The notes below the pieces were generated by a model. The model was not told the origin of the DNA, made no database searches, and was given only the letters and a program-made list of their open reading frames with translations. From contig JACYXH010000180.1 of the NCBI GenBank assembly GCA_026745465.1, positions 1 through 64,000 on the forward strand: a stretch of DNA of 64,000 nt, given 5' to 3'. The translations under genes were made by a program, and so were the position numbers. This stretch comes from Lota lota (Eukaryota > Chordata > Actinopteri > Gadiformes > Lotidae). How positions within the stretch are numbered: the first letter of the stretch is position 1; the number at the start of each line of letters is the position of its first letter. Shown here piece by piece: positions 1 through 10,669 of this stretch.

Positions 1-784
1 GAGACACAGAAGACATCAGCAGTCCCACTAGAGATGTGTTTCAAGACATTGTGTCAGCCCGGCTCCAGCGCAGCGGCCCAGACGGCCCAGGGGAGCGCTG
101 GTAGACGGAGCAGACCGCCGCTCTCCCCCAGCTGGCCCCCGGGAGCGCATTAGCGCTGGCCCCGCTCAGCGCCGTGGGAAACACCTGCGACGGAGGAGGA
201 GGAGGAGGAGGAGGAGGAACGCCAGCAGACACGGGACTCGGGGTGACTTGTTTTAAGGTTTGTCCGCCAAACGTGTAAACGGGCTGCGTGTGTGTGTCGT
301 GTGTCGCAGAGCGGAGAACGCAGCCTAACGCCACGAACACCCAACAGCCTGGGGGAGAGGATGCTCGCGGGTAGAGGACCGTTTCCCTCCTCCTCCCTAG
401 AACCGGAGCCGCCCTGGGGAACGGACGTTGGAGCGCAGCTACCCGGAACGAGAAGCTGGACCAACCCCTCGGAGGGGCAGTGACGCTACGCTGACGAGTG
501 GCGTCCGGGCCTGTACTACCCCCCCCCCCCCCCCCCCCCCCCTCGGAGGAGACCGGCGTTACCGGGAACATTACCGGAGGTCTCTCCGTGGCTCACGGAG
601 CCAGAACACTTTTTGTTTTCTGTTGGGCCCCTGACGTTTGTTCTTTTCTTTGAAGTAAAGCGCCATCACGGCTTCAATGCACCACTGACTTGTGTTCACT
701 GGGGCAGGGGTCTGCAACCTGCACTCTCTAAAGAGCCGTTTGTGGTCCCTCTCCCACCAAATAAAACCTACTTGACCCCTAAAA
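1..784. other. CpG-rich unassigned DNA with GGA and poly-C tracts
   Basis: No gene is recognised here. The stretch is GC- and CpG-rich and contains a (GGA)n run near 190-219 and a poly-C run near 518-542. The open frames that cross it owe their length to these runs (poly-Gly, poly-Ser, poly-Pro) and show no domain. A short + strand frame at about 12-110 reads without stops at the window edge and could be the end of a truncated exon, but nothing supports that. Near 705-770 the sequence resembles the end of a teleost hAT-type element (weak impression). Confidence 0.4.
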
Positions 785-2296
785 TGAAGATAACACAGCG
801 TACAACGTTTTATATTTAGTTATACTATATATTAAATAACTAATAGTCTATAGTTTGTTACATTTATGACATTGGCAGTAGTAGGATGTGCCGTTTATTT
901 TGGTTGACAAAACATTCAAACCTTTGTTTAGTTCTTTTAGTGTCACAGCATCACGTTGATCTCCAAAGTAAGAGGGGTTCCCTTTGAAAGAAGAGAGAGT
1001 GAACAGCAGACCTCCGATGCAGAACCCCCACGGAGCCGCGGCCCCCAGCCAGCGTCAGCAGAGGGACCACGCCCTGGCCGCCGCCCCCCCCCCCCCCCCC
1101 CCCCCCCCCCAGAGAGACACCGCCCAAAGCCCCGCCCTCCTCCGGGAGGCCGTCCTGCACCTCGCCGGGCCCCGGGCCCCGATGACGACGTGGGGGCCGA
1201 CCTGGAGGCCTGTTCCAGAGGACGGCCCCGAGAGAGGCCTGGCCGGGGGGCCGGCGGGCCCACATCCTGGCCCCCCCTCCTCGAGCCGGGACCTGACCCC
1301 GGACCGTGCCGGTCGGTACCCGGCGCTGAAGCGGGCGATCCTAGCGTACTACGGACACAGCCTCGCCCACTACGTCGTCATTGCCCCCCCCCCCCCCCCG
1401 CCGAGGCCGCCGACCCCCGCCCAGGGACCCCGAGAGGAATGGCGGAGACCCCACTCATAGGGAGAGACCGCCCCATCTTCCACCTGCTCTGGAGCCCTTA
1501 GCCGGGCCCCCGGCCCCCCGACCCCAGCTGAGGCCACGCGGCCGACCCGTCCCACCCGCCTGTGGCGAGTCGTCCGGAGAGGGCGACGGCCCCGGGAGGG
1601 ACGGTCCCACACCGCCGATGGGAGGGCCCCACCACACGGACTCCACGGGGCCTCCCCCAGGCCCCCCCCCCAGACCCCGTGACCGCCACGAAACAGTCCG
1701 CCCCCACCCGGAGAGGCGGAGGGCTCCCCACTCACAGAGGTCTCTGACTTGGGGTGGGAGAGGGGGGGGGGGGGGGGGGGACCGGCCCGGGCAGTTCACC
1801 ACCGCCCAACTGCAGGACGACGCCCTGAAGCACGCCTGGAGCCACGTCCTCGCCCGTGACGGCCAGGCCCGGGAGTCGGTGAGTAACCTACCCCACCCCC
1901 ATTCCAGCACCAGGGCGGGCTTGCTTTATCGGGTAGTAGAGGGGGGGGGGGGGGGGGGGGGAGCAGTGACCCAGCAGTTGGTGGTGCCCCCACCCCTACA
2001 TGAGCAAAGTCCTTTACATGGCCCATTCCCATGTACTAGGGGCTCACCTAGGCATGGACTAGACTAGGGACACAATCCTAGAGCGGGTTTACTGGCCCGG
2101 GGTTAAGAGGGACGTCACTCAGCACTGTCAGGCGTGTCCGGAGTGCCAGCGCACCGCCCCGAGATTTGTCAATTCTTTATTGACAACTGTCAAAGGGATC
2201 AAACACAATAAAGCCCAAGAGCTTGTTTCCATTGTGGTCCTTTTGGGTGGAAGTGTATGTTATCTCTGTGAGCGTATGAATAGATATATTTAAGAC

Positions 2297-2300
<4 letters not shown>
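785..2300 (+). mobile_element. Degraded Ty3/Gypsy-like retroelement fragment, copy A
   Basis: This block is repeated almost base for base at about 8142-9815. Its right part encodes the start of a Gypsy-type integrase (separate entry). Its left-middle part (about 1120-1385, + strand) reads like a Gag or SCAN-like capsid piece: a leucine/alanine-rich stretch, then LKRAILAYYG, then a poly-C run. Everything between Gag and integrase (protease, reverse transcriptase, RNase H) is absent, so this is an internally deleted, non-autonomous remnant. Long C and G homopolymers interrupt it at about 1086-1110, 1384-1398, 1760-1780 and 1941-1960. No LTRs were identified. The Gag reading is inference; the integrase reading is firmer. 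Confidence 0.6.
1790..2170 (+). pseudogene. Ty3/Gypsy integrase N-terminal fragment (copy A), broken
   Basis: The + strand translation shows the typical Gypsy linker before integrase (LQDDALKHAW..., then RAGLLYRVVE) and then the HHCC zinc-binding region: MAHSHVLGAHLGMD, a TAG stop at about 2059, then TRDTILERVYWPGVKRDV followed by CQACPECQ. The two His and the Cys pairs of the zinc finger are present. It is broken by a poly-G expansion, a frame change near 2003-2010 and the in-frame stop. The catalytic DDE core is missing. Family knowledge: this domain binds zinc and helps integrase assemble on retroelement DNA ends. As it stands it cannot make a functional integrase. Confidence 0.75.

Positions 2301-2332
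<32 letters not shown>
2300..2332. repeat. (GT)n microsatellite
   Basis: Perfect alternating GT run directly after the end of Gypsy copy A. The matching position after copy B also carries a GT run. Confidence 0.95.
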
Positions 2333-2334
<2 letters not shown>

Positions 2335-2635
2335 AAAACATACTTCTTCTTTTTTACTTTCGTTTCTTGAACCAGATTTCCTGTCCTCCCTTAACCACAG
2401 ATGTTTCATAACAACCTGTGGCTCCCAACTTTAAACACAGATTAGCGTCTGGTTTGCATGAACACTCGTATTTGAGCACTTTGTGTGAGTCGATGTGTCC
2501 TCGTATATAACTAGAATCAATACGATGGATGACAGTTACCATCACTGTGGAAAAGGCTCTCTGGTGATGGACCACTCCGACCACCCCCACGGCTGGTGAA
2601 GTGGTTCTGCCTTCTTAGAACTCATTATGGTTCCT

Positions 2636-2640
<5 letters not shown>
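2333..2640. other. Unassigned non-coding stretch
   Basis: The only open frame (- strand, 78 codons) shows no recognisable domain, splice context or codon pattern. I see nothing supportable here. Confidence 0.5.

Positions 2641-2707
<67 letters not shown>
2641..2707. repeat. (CA)n microsatellite
   Basis: About 33 uninterrupted CA dinucleotides. Confidence 0.97.
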
Positions 2708-2708
<1 letters not shown>

Positions 2709-2825
2709 GAAATTACAATGATCAAAAGTCTAACCTGTAAAACACTTTCATAAACACCACGAATCAAACCAGGAAACAGACCAGGAACAATAATGGATGT
2801 CTGTTGAAGTCATTCAAATAATCAA

Positions 2826-3125
2826 TACTTAATCAGAATCAGAATTTGCTTTATGGTCAACGAAGTGTAACACGTACAAGGAATTTGTCTTGGTATTTGG
2901 TGCAAGCAATAACAACAACAAAACATAAATTTGAAATTTAGAAAAATTTACAATTAGAAATAATATATAAAATATAAACGGACTGTATAAAAAAGACAGA
3001 ATATACAGAGTATGTTTTAAAAATGTAGCTGTACAGTTGTGCAGGAATGTGCAAAATATGACCATGGAATGTGCAAATGTTCACAATATTAAGTTGAACA
3101 AAATGTGTGCAATGTGTGAGAAACT
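2826..3125. mobile_element. Interspersed repeat of the AATCAGAATCAG type
   Basis: Starts with AATCAGAATCAGAATTTGC followed by a 'ctttatggtcaacg...acaaggaattt' stretch. This resembles a very common fish interspersed repeat associated with LINE/SINE ends. The call rests on memory of that family; no element boundary or target duplication was established. The rest is AT-rich with no coding. Confidence 0.4.
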
Positions 3126-3600
3126 AAAAGATGAAAGGCTGTCCATCGCTGCACCTGTCCTCCACACTTCACACACCTCCACCCAACGCTGAACACCAAC
3201 TTAATGGTGTGGAAATGCAAGACGCAGTGTAGTGACAACAAGTGTGTCTCCAATCCTCATAGCTTTTATAGATTTGAAATCTGGAGGCATTATAAACACG
3301 CTTTGCACATTCCGTCATGACAAAACCAGCATCAATAAACAGGATGTAGAAGCGTTTGACTGATTCTAAAGGTGAACTGCATGTGATTGACGCGTTTCAG
3401 CGTGTAGAACAAACGCAGCAGCGTTTACTGGACCAGTGAACATGCAGCAGCGAGTCGGCCTGCCGACGGAGAATCCTTCTCAGCAGCTCGAGTAGGTGTG
3501 TGCGTAATCCCCGCCCGTTTCCATTGGTCCGCAGTTAGGGCTCCGCAGTAAAGCATATAAAAGCACGGAGCCAAAGACACACTCAGGGTCCAAGGCAGAA
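3126..3600. other. Non-coding stretch with a short piece repeated at 37.94 kb
   Basis: No gene is seen. About 3216-3258 (gcaagacgcagtgtagtgac...gtctccaat) recurs near 37939-37980 with a few differences, so a dispersed repeat is present in both places. The remainder shows nothing recognisable. Confidence 0.45.
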
Positions 3601-3639
3601 GCCCATAAGGCGAAGCCTAGATGAAATAGAACAGATGTG

Positions 3640-4473
3640 TTTATTGCCGCTACGCTCGCTGCAGGAACGCGCCCCGGCGTGCACGCGCACAGTGCACACA
3701 CGAGCAACAGAGCTATGAGAGCAGCAGACAGCGGATTCAGTCAGAGTAGCAAGTAGATGAAGCAGCACTCCGGGGTTGGGTGTGTGTGTGTGTGTGTGTG
3801 CGCGGCTGTGTCTACGAGCGTGTCTGAAGGCTTGGCTTTCCCTGAAAACACGTGACAATTGACGACAGCCTCTAACGGGCCAGCCCCCGATTGGCTAGCA
3901 CAGAAAGGAGGCGGTTTCTGTGAGTTATCCGAGGCTGTGATTGGCTGTCTGGACTCCCCAGTGCGCCATAGTCCTGTCTCTTCCTCATTTAAACTTAGGT
4001 CTTTCTCAGCGAGGAGCTCTTAACACAGTCTTTCTCTAGATCGTCTTTTAATCACTTTTACATGATTTACTTGGTTTAGGAACACTTTAACCTCCTTTTC
4101 TTTTCTTCTCTTGCGTTTATACTTTTATAACTTTATGCCGTATGGGGCAGAACACATTTTAATCACGGAATTTATAACGTTGTATTTCTCTAAAGTAAAC
4201 TGTGTCTTTAATTGATAAGCATTACACAGACACATTTCACAAGATGAGATCATTATTATATACCAGTAACCTAAAGACAATATAAACTGTAGGCCTACCT
4301 TATCTATTCCGTGATTAAAATGTGTTCTGCCCCATACGGTATAAAGTTATAAAAGTATAAATACAAGGAAAGAAACTGTGGTTAAAGTGTTCCTAAATCA
4401 GGGAAAAGGAAGAAGTAGACTTGACCACTGAGGAAGATGGCCGTACTCGGACGCGCTGGGAAGACCTCACAGG

Positions 4474-4504
<31 letters not shown>

Positions 4505-4771
4505 TTCCCCCTTCCTGTGAGAACCAGATGGGGGCTGCGCTGTGCGTCTGTTCAAGCGAAGAATGACGCACATCTAGGGAGAGGAGCGATGTTGTCGGAA
4601 AAGCACGTGATTTCAGGAAAAGCAAATGCTCCCCCCCCACACACACACACACACACACTCACACAAACACACACACACACACACACGCAGCGCTGCTTGT
4701 GTGTGTGTGTGTAAGACAACTTTTACCGCCAGGGGATGCGCTAGTACTTCAAAGGGGGCAAACTTAAATCT

Positions 4772-4839
<68 letters not shown>

Positions 4840-5012
4840 CACACACACACCCACACACACACACACACACGCAGCGCTGCTTGCGCCTCTACTTCCTACT
4901 CTGACTGAATCCCCTGTCTGCTTCTCTCATAGCTCTGCTGCTCGTGTGTGCACTGTGCGCGTGCACGCCGGGGCGAGTTCCTGCAGCGAACGTAGCAGCA
5001 ATAAACACATCT
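3640..5012. repeat. Nested inverted repeat (fold-back structure)
   Basis: Two sets of inverted arms share one centre region. The inner arms are about 4074-4170 and 4307-4403: TTTAGGAACACTTTAAC and GTATGGGGCAGAACACATTT on the left reappear as reverse complements on the right, with a spacer near 136 bp. The outer arms are about 3640-3755 and 4885-5012, both carrying the GTGCACGCG / AATAAACACATCTTT material in opposite orientations. Poly-C (about 4476-4504) and CA runs (4638-4686, 4774-4870) lie between the right inner and right outer arms. This fits a fold-back or MITE-like element, or two nested ones. No transposase is present. Confidence 0.7.
4774..4870. repeat. (CA)n microsatellite
   Basis: Long CA run with a few CG/CC interruptions. 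A related shorter run lies at 4638-4686. The Cys/Val-rich and His/Thr-rich open frames across it are translation artefacts of the repeat. Confidence 0.95.
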
Positions 5013-5283
5013 TTTATTTATTTTCTTGTTGAATATTGGATCGGGGCTGGATAAATAGTATGCGGGGAAGCCCCTGAAACCAGGTCGATCAACGTCAGTG
5101 AATCCCAGTTACAGACGCAAATAACCACTACATCACCACAGTGTCTCTCAGTTTGCACCGGCTCTCTTCTAACTCCACAGAGAAGAGGAGAACACACATC
5201 AACGCATTTGAAGGAGCCTTCACGGTGCGGGAACGCCCCCCAGTCAGAGTGGGAAGTTGAACTGTGGTGAAATGTGTGTCCGT

Positions 5284-5464
5284 GGGGGCGGAGCCAGGAC
5301 TTAGGGGCGGGGCCAGGAGTTAGGGGAGGAGAGGAGAGGACGTGTTGTTCAGGAAACGAAACTTAACGTTCACAGAAACTCGACGAGGAAGCAGTTCTCT
5401 CTTTCAGGAGAAATATAAAACACATTTTGGGACAAATAGTCTGAGAGACAGCAACCACAAATAG
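5284..5464 (+). promoter_or_regulatory. Promoter and non-coding first exon of TRIM copy 1
   Basis: Two GC boxes (GGGGCGG near 5285-5291 and GGGGCGGGGCC at 5304-5314) precede a GAGGAGAGGA purine stretch and the element GGAAACGAAACTT near 5352-5364. The last resembles an interferon-stimulated response element but has one base instead of two between the GAAA half-sites, so it is only ISRE-like. A splice donor (ATAG|GTGAGT) follows the base at 5464, and the acceptor TGTGTCTAG ends at 5562, giving a 98-bp intron directly before the ATG context. No TATA box is seen. The same arrangement occurs in mirror orientation upstream of TRIM copy 2. Confidence 0.6.
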
Positions 5465-5564
5465 GTGAGTAAAACAACACAACTTTAGAACCTTTCTTCC
5501 CGTTTTGGAATTCGAAAAAGAATGGAATTGCTCAATACTTAAACCTTGTCGTCTGTGTCTAGGA

Positions 5565-7191
5565 ATGGCCTCTGCTACTTCCTGGTCTGAAGAGAACTTT
5601 TCATGTTCCGTATGTCTGGATTTGTTCAACAGCCCAGTCACCACACCATGTGGACACAACTTCTGTAGAACCTGTATTACAAAGTTCTGGGATGACCAAG
5701 TCCAGTACAAATGTCCTGTTTGCAGCAAGCTATTCCAGACAAGACCTGATTTACAGGTCAATACTCTCTTTTCAGAGATGATTGATCAGTTTAGAAGTTC
5801 TGTACGAGTCAAAGAGCAGCCTTGTGTTGAACCATCAGAAGTTCCCTGTGACGTCTGTACTGGGACCCAGCTGAAGGCTGTGAAGTCCTGCCTAGTGTGT
5901 TTTATCTCTTACTGCCAAACCCACCTAGAGCCACATCAGAGAGTCGCAGTCCTGAAGAGACATCGCCTGGTCGAGCCTATGGACCGTCTGGAAGACAGGA
6001 TGTGTAAGAAACACGACCGACTTCTGGAGCTCTTCTGCCAGACTGAAACAGGTGTGTGTGTGTCAGTTCTGCACAGAGACAGACCACAGCTCCCATCCTG
6101 TTGTACCTCTAAAGGAGGAATATGAAGTGAAGACGGCCCAGCTGGAGAAGATAGAGACTGAAGTTCTGCAGATGATCCAGGAGAGAAAACTAAAGATTAA
6201 GGAGATCAAAGACACAGTAGAATTGAGCAAGAAAGACGCAGACAGAGAGATAGCTGATGGTGTGCAGGTCTTCACTGCTCTGATGCGCTACGTTGAAAAG
6301 TGGCAGGATGAGTTCAACCAAACAGTTAAAGAGAAACTGAAATCCACAGAGAAAGAGGCTGAAGGCCTCTTCAAAGAGCTGGAGCAGGAAATAAAAGATC
6401 TGACCAACAGAAGCTCAGAGGTGAAGCAGCTCTCACACACTGAAGACCACCTCCACTTCCTCCAGACCTTCAGATCCCTGAAGAATCCTCCACCCACCAG
6501 GGACTGGACGACAGTGGAGGTCTGTCCTCCGTCATACGTAGGGACCTTGAGGAGATCCCTGGATCAGCTGGAGAAGACACTGAACATGGAGATGAAGAAG
6601 CTGCGTGATGATGCTGAACTGAAGAGGGTCCAGCAGTATGAATTAGATTTGACTCTGGATCCTGATACAGCTCATCCCCAGCTCATCCTGTCTGAGGATG
6701 GGAAACAAGTACATGATGGAGGTGTAGGAATGAAACTCCCAGACAACCCTAAGAGATTTACAAAGAAAATATATATTCTCACAAGGCAGAGCTTCTCCTC
6801 AGGGAGATTTTACTTTGAGGTCCAGGTTAAAGACAAGACTGCATGGCGTTTAGGAGTGGTCAGAGAGTCCATCAACAGAAAAGATCAGGTCATATTGACC
6901 CCTGAGAATGGTTACTGGACTCTTTACTTAGACAACGATGGGTTGGTATTTAAAGATAACCCTGATGTCCGTCTCCCTCTGAGAGCTAAGCTCCAGAAGG
7001 TGGGGGTGTTTGTTGATTATGATGAGGGTCTGGTCTCCTTCTATGATGTGGAAGCCAGGGTTCATATCTACTCTGCTACTGGCTGCACCTTTAGTGAGCC
7101 TCTCTATCCATTCCTCTGCCCATTTCTCTGTAATTATAAAGGTACAAACTCTGCCCCCCTGATCATCTCACCTGTCAATCAAACAGACTAG
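5565..7191 (+). pseudogene. TRIM39/bloodthirsty-like E3 ligase, copy 1, single-base frameshift
   Basis: The start ATG lies two bases after the splice acceptor (MASATSWSEENFSC). The protein would carry a C3HC4 RING finger (first Cys at residue 14; CSVCLD, CGHNFC, CPVC), B-box 1 (CDVC...CLVC...CQTH), B-box 2 (CKKHD...), a long coiled coil, and a PRY-SPRY (B30.2) domain (DLTLDPDTAHPQL, GRFYFEVQV), ending ISPVNQTD. Family role: RING-dependent ubiquitin ligation with B30.2-mediated target recognition, often in antiviral immunity. Inside B-box 2, at 6046-6048, there are three A where copies 2-4 have two, which shifts the frame. The first frame ends at 6125 and the second frame runs to 7191. The whole coding region is one exon as in copies 2 and 4. 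Everything else is well preserved, so it is a very young pseudogene or a sequencing/assembly error. Confidence 0.9.
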
Positions 7192-7205
7192 GACCTTTGT
7201 TTGAT

Positions 7206-7211
7206 AATAAA
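7206..7211 (+). terminator. Poly(A) signal AATAAA of TRIM copy 1
   Basis: AATAAA lies about 15 bases after the stop codon. The same hexamer is at the matching place after copies 2 and 3, which is unusually close to the stop. Further signals downstream may be the ones used. Confidence 0.4.
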
Positions 7212-7600
7212 ATAATCAAACGACCAAAACCACTAATGTTGTTTCCTGCATGGGAATCTACTATGTTGATCTGAGAGAACTGCATTAATGTTGTACTGCT
7301 TTCATTTGACAAGAAGGAATTCATTCGGAAAAGATCCCTGACTATTGTAAAATATAACCCATGATACATGATTCGATTACATATACGATATTGATCAATA
7401 TCTGATTACTGCTGAATGTTTTTTATACATCTAACAATATGAAATTGAGAAACATTTGCAGGTGAATGTTAAAAATCTCTAGTTTCTTAAACAAAACGAG
7501 TATATTAGTTTTTATTCCTGAAATATGAATGACAACAATCAAATGTTTGTACACTTTTTTAATTACAATAAAAATGTACAAAATGTAGAATGGGGGTCAT
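7212..7600. other. AT-rich 3' flank of TRIM copy 1
   Basis: No gene. The stretch matches, with divergence, the 3' flanks of copies 2, 3 and 4, including 'aaccactaatgttgtttcctgca' and an 'attcattcggaa'-like region, and leads into the shared minisatellite. Confidence 0.6.
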
Positions 7601-7604
7601 TTTC

Positions 7605-7978
7605 TGTATAATAGTTACATTCTCTACAATATGTATTCAATAGAATAGGTACAGTTCTCAGTACAATATGTATTCAGTAGAATAGGTACATTCTGTACAA
7701 TATGTATTCAGTAGAATAGCTACATTCTCAGTACAATATGTATTCAGTAGAATAGGTACATTCTCTACAATATGTATTCAGTAGAATAGGTACATTCTCA
7801 GTACAATATGTATTCAGTAGAATAGGTACATTCTCTACAATATGTATTCAGTACAATAGGTACATTCTCTACAATATGTATTCAGTAGAATAGGTACATT
7901 CTCAGTACAATATGTATTCAGTAGAATAGGTACATTCTCAGTACAATATGTATTCAGTAGATACAGTAGCTACATTCT
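7605..7978. repeat. 34-36-bp minisatellite downstream of TRIM copy 1
   Basis: About ten tandem copies of a unit running ACATTCTCAGTACAATATG then TATTCAGTAGAATAGGT (36 bp), with a 34-bp variant lacking AG/T in the first part. The same repeat occurs downstream of each single-exon TRIM copy, always in the same orientation relative to the gene. Confidence 0.95.
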
Positions 7979-8141
7979 CCTTACTCTTCCTTGCTCTTTC
8001 TCCCTCCTTCCCTTTTTCTCTTTCCCTCTTACTCTTTCCCTCCCTCTCTCCCTCCCTCCCTCTCTCTCCCTCCTTCCCTCCATCCCCCTCTCCTACCTTC
8101 CCTTTTTATCCCTCTCTCTCGCTCTATCCTTCCCTTTCTGA
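7978..8141. repeat. CT-rich low-complexity tract
   Basis: Pyrimidine-rich (CCCTCCCT/CTCTCT) stretch joining the minisatellite to Gypsy copy B. The Ser/Pro/Leu-rich open frames are artefacts. Confidence 0.9.
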
Positions 8142-9815
8142 AAATGAAGACAACACAGCGTACAACGTTTTATATTTAGTTATACTATATATTAAATAAC
8201 TAATAGTCTATAGTTTGTTGCATTTCTGACATTTGCAGTAGTAGGATGTGCCGTTTATTTTGGCTGACAAAACATTTAGTTCTTTTAGTGTCACAGCATC
8301 ACGTTGATCTCCAAAGTAAGAGGGGTTCCCTTTGAAAGAAGAGAGAGTGAACAGCAGACCTCCGATGCAGAACCCCCACGGAGCCGCGGCCCCCAGCTAG
8401 CGTCAGCAGAGGGACCACGCCCTGGCCGCCGCCCCCCCCCCCCCCCCCCCCCCCCCCCAAAGAGACACCGCCCAAAGCCCCGCCCTCCTCCGGGAGGCCG
8501 TCCTGCACCTCGCCGGGCCCCGGGCCCCGATGACGACGTGGGGGCCGACCTGGAGGCCGGTTCCAGAGGACGGCCCCGAGAGAGGCCTGGCCGGGGGGGC
8601 CGGCGGGCCCACATCCCCCCCCCCCCCCCCCCCCCCAGAGAGACACCGCCCAAAGCCCCGCCCTCCTCCGGGAGGCCGTCCTGCACCTCGCCGGGCCCCG
8701 GGCCCCGATGACAACGTGGGGGCCGACCTGGAGGCCTGTTCCAGAGGACGGCCCCGAGAGAGGCCTGGCCGGGGGACCGGCGGCCCCACATCCTGGCCCC
8801 CCCTCCTCGAGCCGGGACCTGACCCCGCACCGTGCCGGTCGGTACCTAGCGTACTACGGACACAGCCTCGCCCACTACGTCGTCATTGGCCCCCCCGCCC
8901 CCCCCCCCCGCCGAGGTCGCCGACCCCCGCCCAGGGACCCCGAGAGGAATGGCGGAGACCCCACTCATAGGGAGAGACCGCCCCATCTTCCACCTGCTCA
9001 GGAGCCCTTAGCCGGGCCCCTGGCCCCCCGACCCCAGCTAAGGCCACCCGGCTGACCCGTCCCACCCGCCTGTGACGAGTCGTCCGGAGAGGACGACGGC
9101 CCCGGGAGGGACGGTCCCACACCGCCAATGGGAGGGCCCCACCACACGGACTCCACGGGGCCTCCCCCAGGCCCCCCCCCCCCAGACCCCGTGACCGCCA
9201 CGAAACAGTCCGCCCCCACCCGGAGAGGCGGAGGGGCTCCCCACTCACAGAGGTCTCTGACTAGGGGTGGGAGATGGGGGGGGGGGGGGGGGGGGGGGGA
9301 CCGGCCCGGGCAGTTCACCACCGCCCCCCCCCCAGGACGACGCCCTGAAGCACGCCTGGAGCCACGTCCTCGCCCGTGACGGCCAGGCCCGGGAGTCGGT
9401 GAGTAACCCACCCCACCCCCATTCCAGCACCAGGGCGGGCTTGCTTTATCGGGTAGTAGAGGGGGGGGGGGAGGGGGGGGGAGCAGTGACCCAGCAGTTG
9501 GTGGTGCCCCCACCCCTACATGAGCAAAGTCCTTTACATGGCCCATTCCCATGTACTAGGGGCTCACCTAGGCATGGACTAGACTAGGGACACAATCCTA
9601 GAGCGGGTTTACTGGCCCGGGGTTAAGAGGGACGTCACTCAGCACTGTCAGGCGTGTCCGGAGTGCCAGCGCACCGCCCCGAGATTTGTCAATTCTTTAT
9701 TGACAACTGTCAAAGGGATCAAACACAATAAAGCCCAAGAGCTTGTTTCCATTGTGGTCCTTTTGGGTGGAAGTGTATGTTATGTCTGTGAGTGTATGAA
9801 TATATATATTTAAGA
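8142..9815 (+). mobile_element. Degraded Ty3/Gypsy-like fragment, copy B, with internal 178-bp duplication
   Basis: Nearly the same as copy A (785-2300), same orientation, so the two arose by duplication rather than independent decay. Copy B carries an extra tandem duplication: the sequence starting AGAGACACCGCCC at 8461 is repeated at 8639, both preceded by poly-C, period 178 bp. It also lacks a short piece present in copy A near 1322-1343. Poly-C and poly-G runs again interrupt it. Confidence 0.65.
9305..9690 (+). pseudogene. Ty3/Gypsy integrase N-terminal fragment (copy B), broken
   Basis: Same content as the copy A fragment: DDALKHAWSHVLARDG, RAGLLYRVVEG, the His-containing HSHVLGAHLG, an in-frame TAG, YWPGVKRDV and CQACPECQ. 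The in-frame stop and the frame change are shared with copy A, showing they predate the duplication. Copy B additionally has poly-C in place of the AACTGC of copy A just before DDALK. No catalytic core follows. Confidence 0.75.
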
Positions 9816-9830
9816 ATACAATAAGTGTAA

Positions 9831-9831
<1 letters not shown>

Positions 9832-9899
<68 letters not shown>

Positions 9900-9903
9900 C
9901 GTG
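9832..9903. repeat. (GT)n microsatellite
   Basis: GT run with one GA and one GC interruption, immediately after Gypsy copy B. Confidence 0.95.
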
Positions 9904-10665
9904 TACATGTGCCTATGTGAGCACGCAAGGGGAGACAGGATGGGACAGCAGAAAACAGTACATGTATGGTACAAAATATCATCCAATTCAATCATGTAAA
10001 CATGAGTCTATATACAGTGTACATCATAAAACCGTAAATACACAAATGGCTATCCTGTATAATTCATCCCAAAATTCATCAATTCATCAATCACCCTTAA
10101 AAAAAAAACATGTTCTCCAAATCAAGACAATGTTACCCTAGCAATGCATAACAATTGACTCAAACTTACAGGATGAGTATATAGGACCTACTACCACTCA
10201 ACCGACTCAGTAAATAAATATTAGGACCAGCTGCTTCTCAGCCTTAAGAAAAGTATTTTCTATAATATATCAATCAAAACTTATTTAAGAACAACATTAT
10301 TATTTCCAATAGTATTTCCCTCTCAGCCAACAGGGGGTGCTGCAGCACCTTCAGCACCATACTTCCAGCGCCTATGTGTATCTATATTCACTGTAAGTAG
10401 CTTTGGATGAACGCGTCTGATAAATGACTCAATAGTAAGATATGAGGCCGTTTATCAAAGCTACTAACTATCAACATAAGAGAGGCACAGTGGCGAGCTC
10501 AAATTAACCAACTACCAGTCCTACATTGGGCCAGATGTTAAATACAGCGGTTCCCCTTGTCATACAAAGACCTCGTAGAGTTTAGGTTTTGTTTCGTAAC
10601 GTTTCATTTAACTATTTGTTCAGTTGTCACAGGATCGCCGAACTCTCTTTGATACTGCTGGAATA
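9904..10665. other. Non-coding stretch with a LINE/SINE-type tail
   Basis: No gene is seen. At about 10388-10432 the sequence GTAAGTAGCTTTGGATGAACG followed by CGTCTGATAAATGA resembles the widespread fish L2/SINE 3' tail (gctttggataaaagcgtctgctaaatga). The rest is unassigned. Confidence 0.5.
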
Positions 10666-10669
10666 GTAA

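Noticed and set aside
956..2067. Long Pro/Arg/Gly-rich open frames over the Gypsy fragments taken as host genes
   Set aside because: Their length comes from C and G homopolymers, they overlap in several frames on both strands, and the same DNA is a duplicated retroelement remnant.
4613..4904. Cys/Val- and His/Thr-rich frames in CA/GT repeats
   Set aside because: Direct translation of dinucleotide repeats; no start context, domain or splice site.
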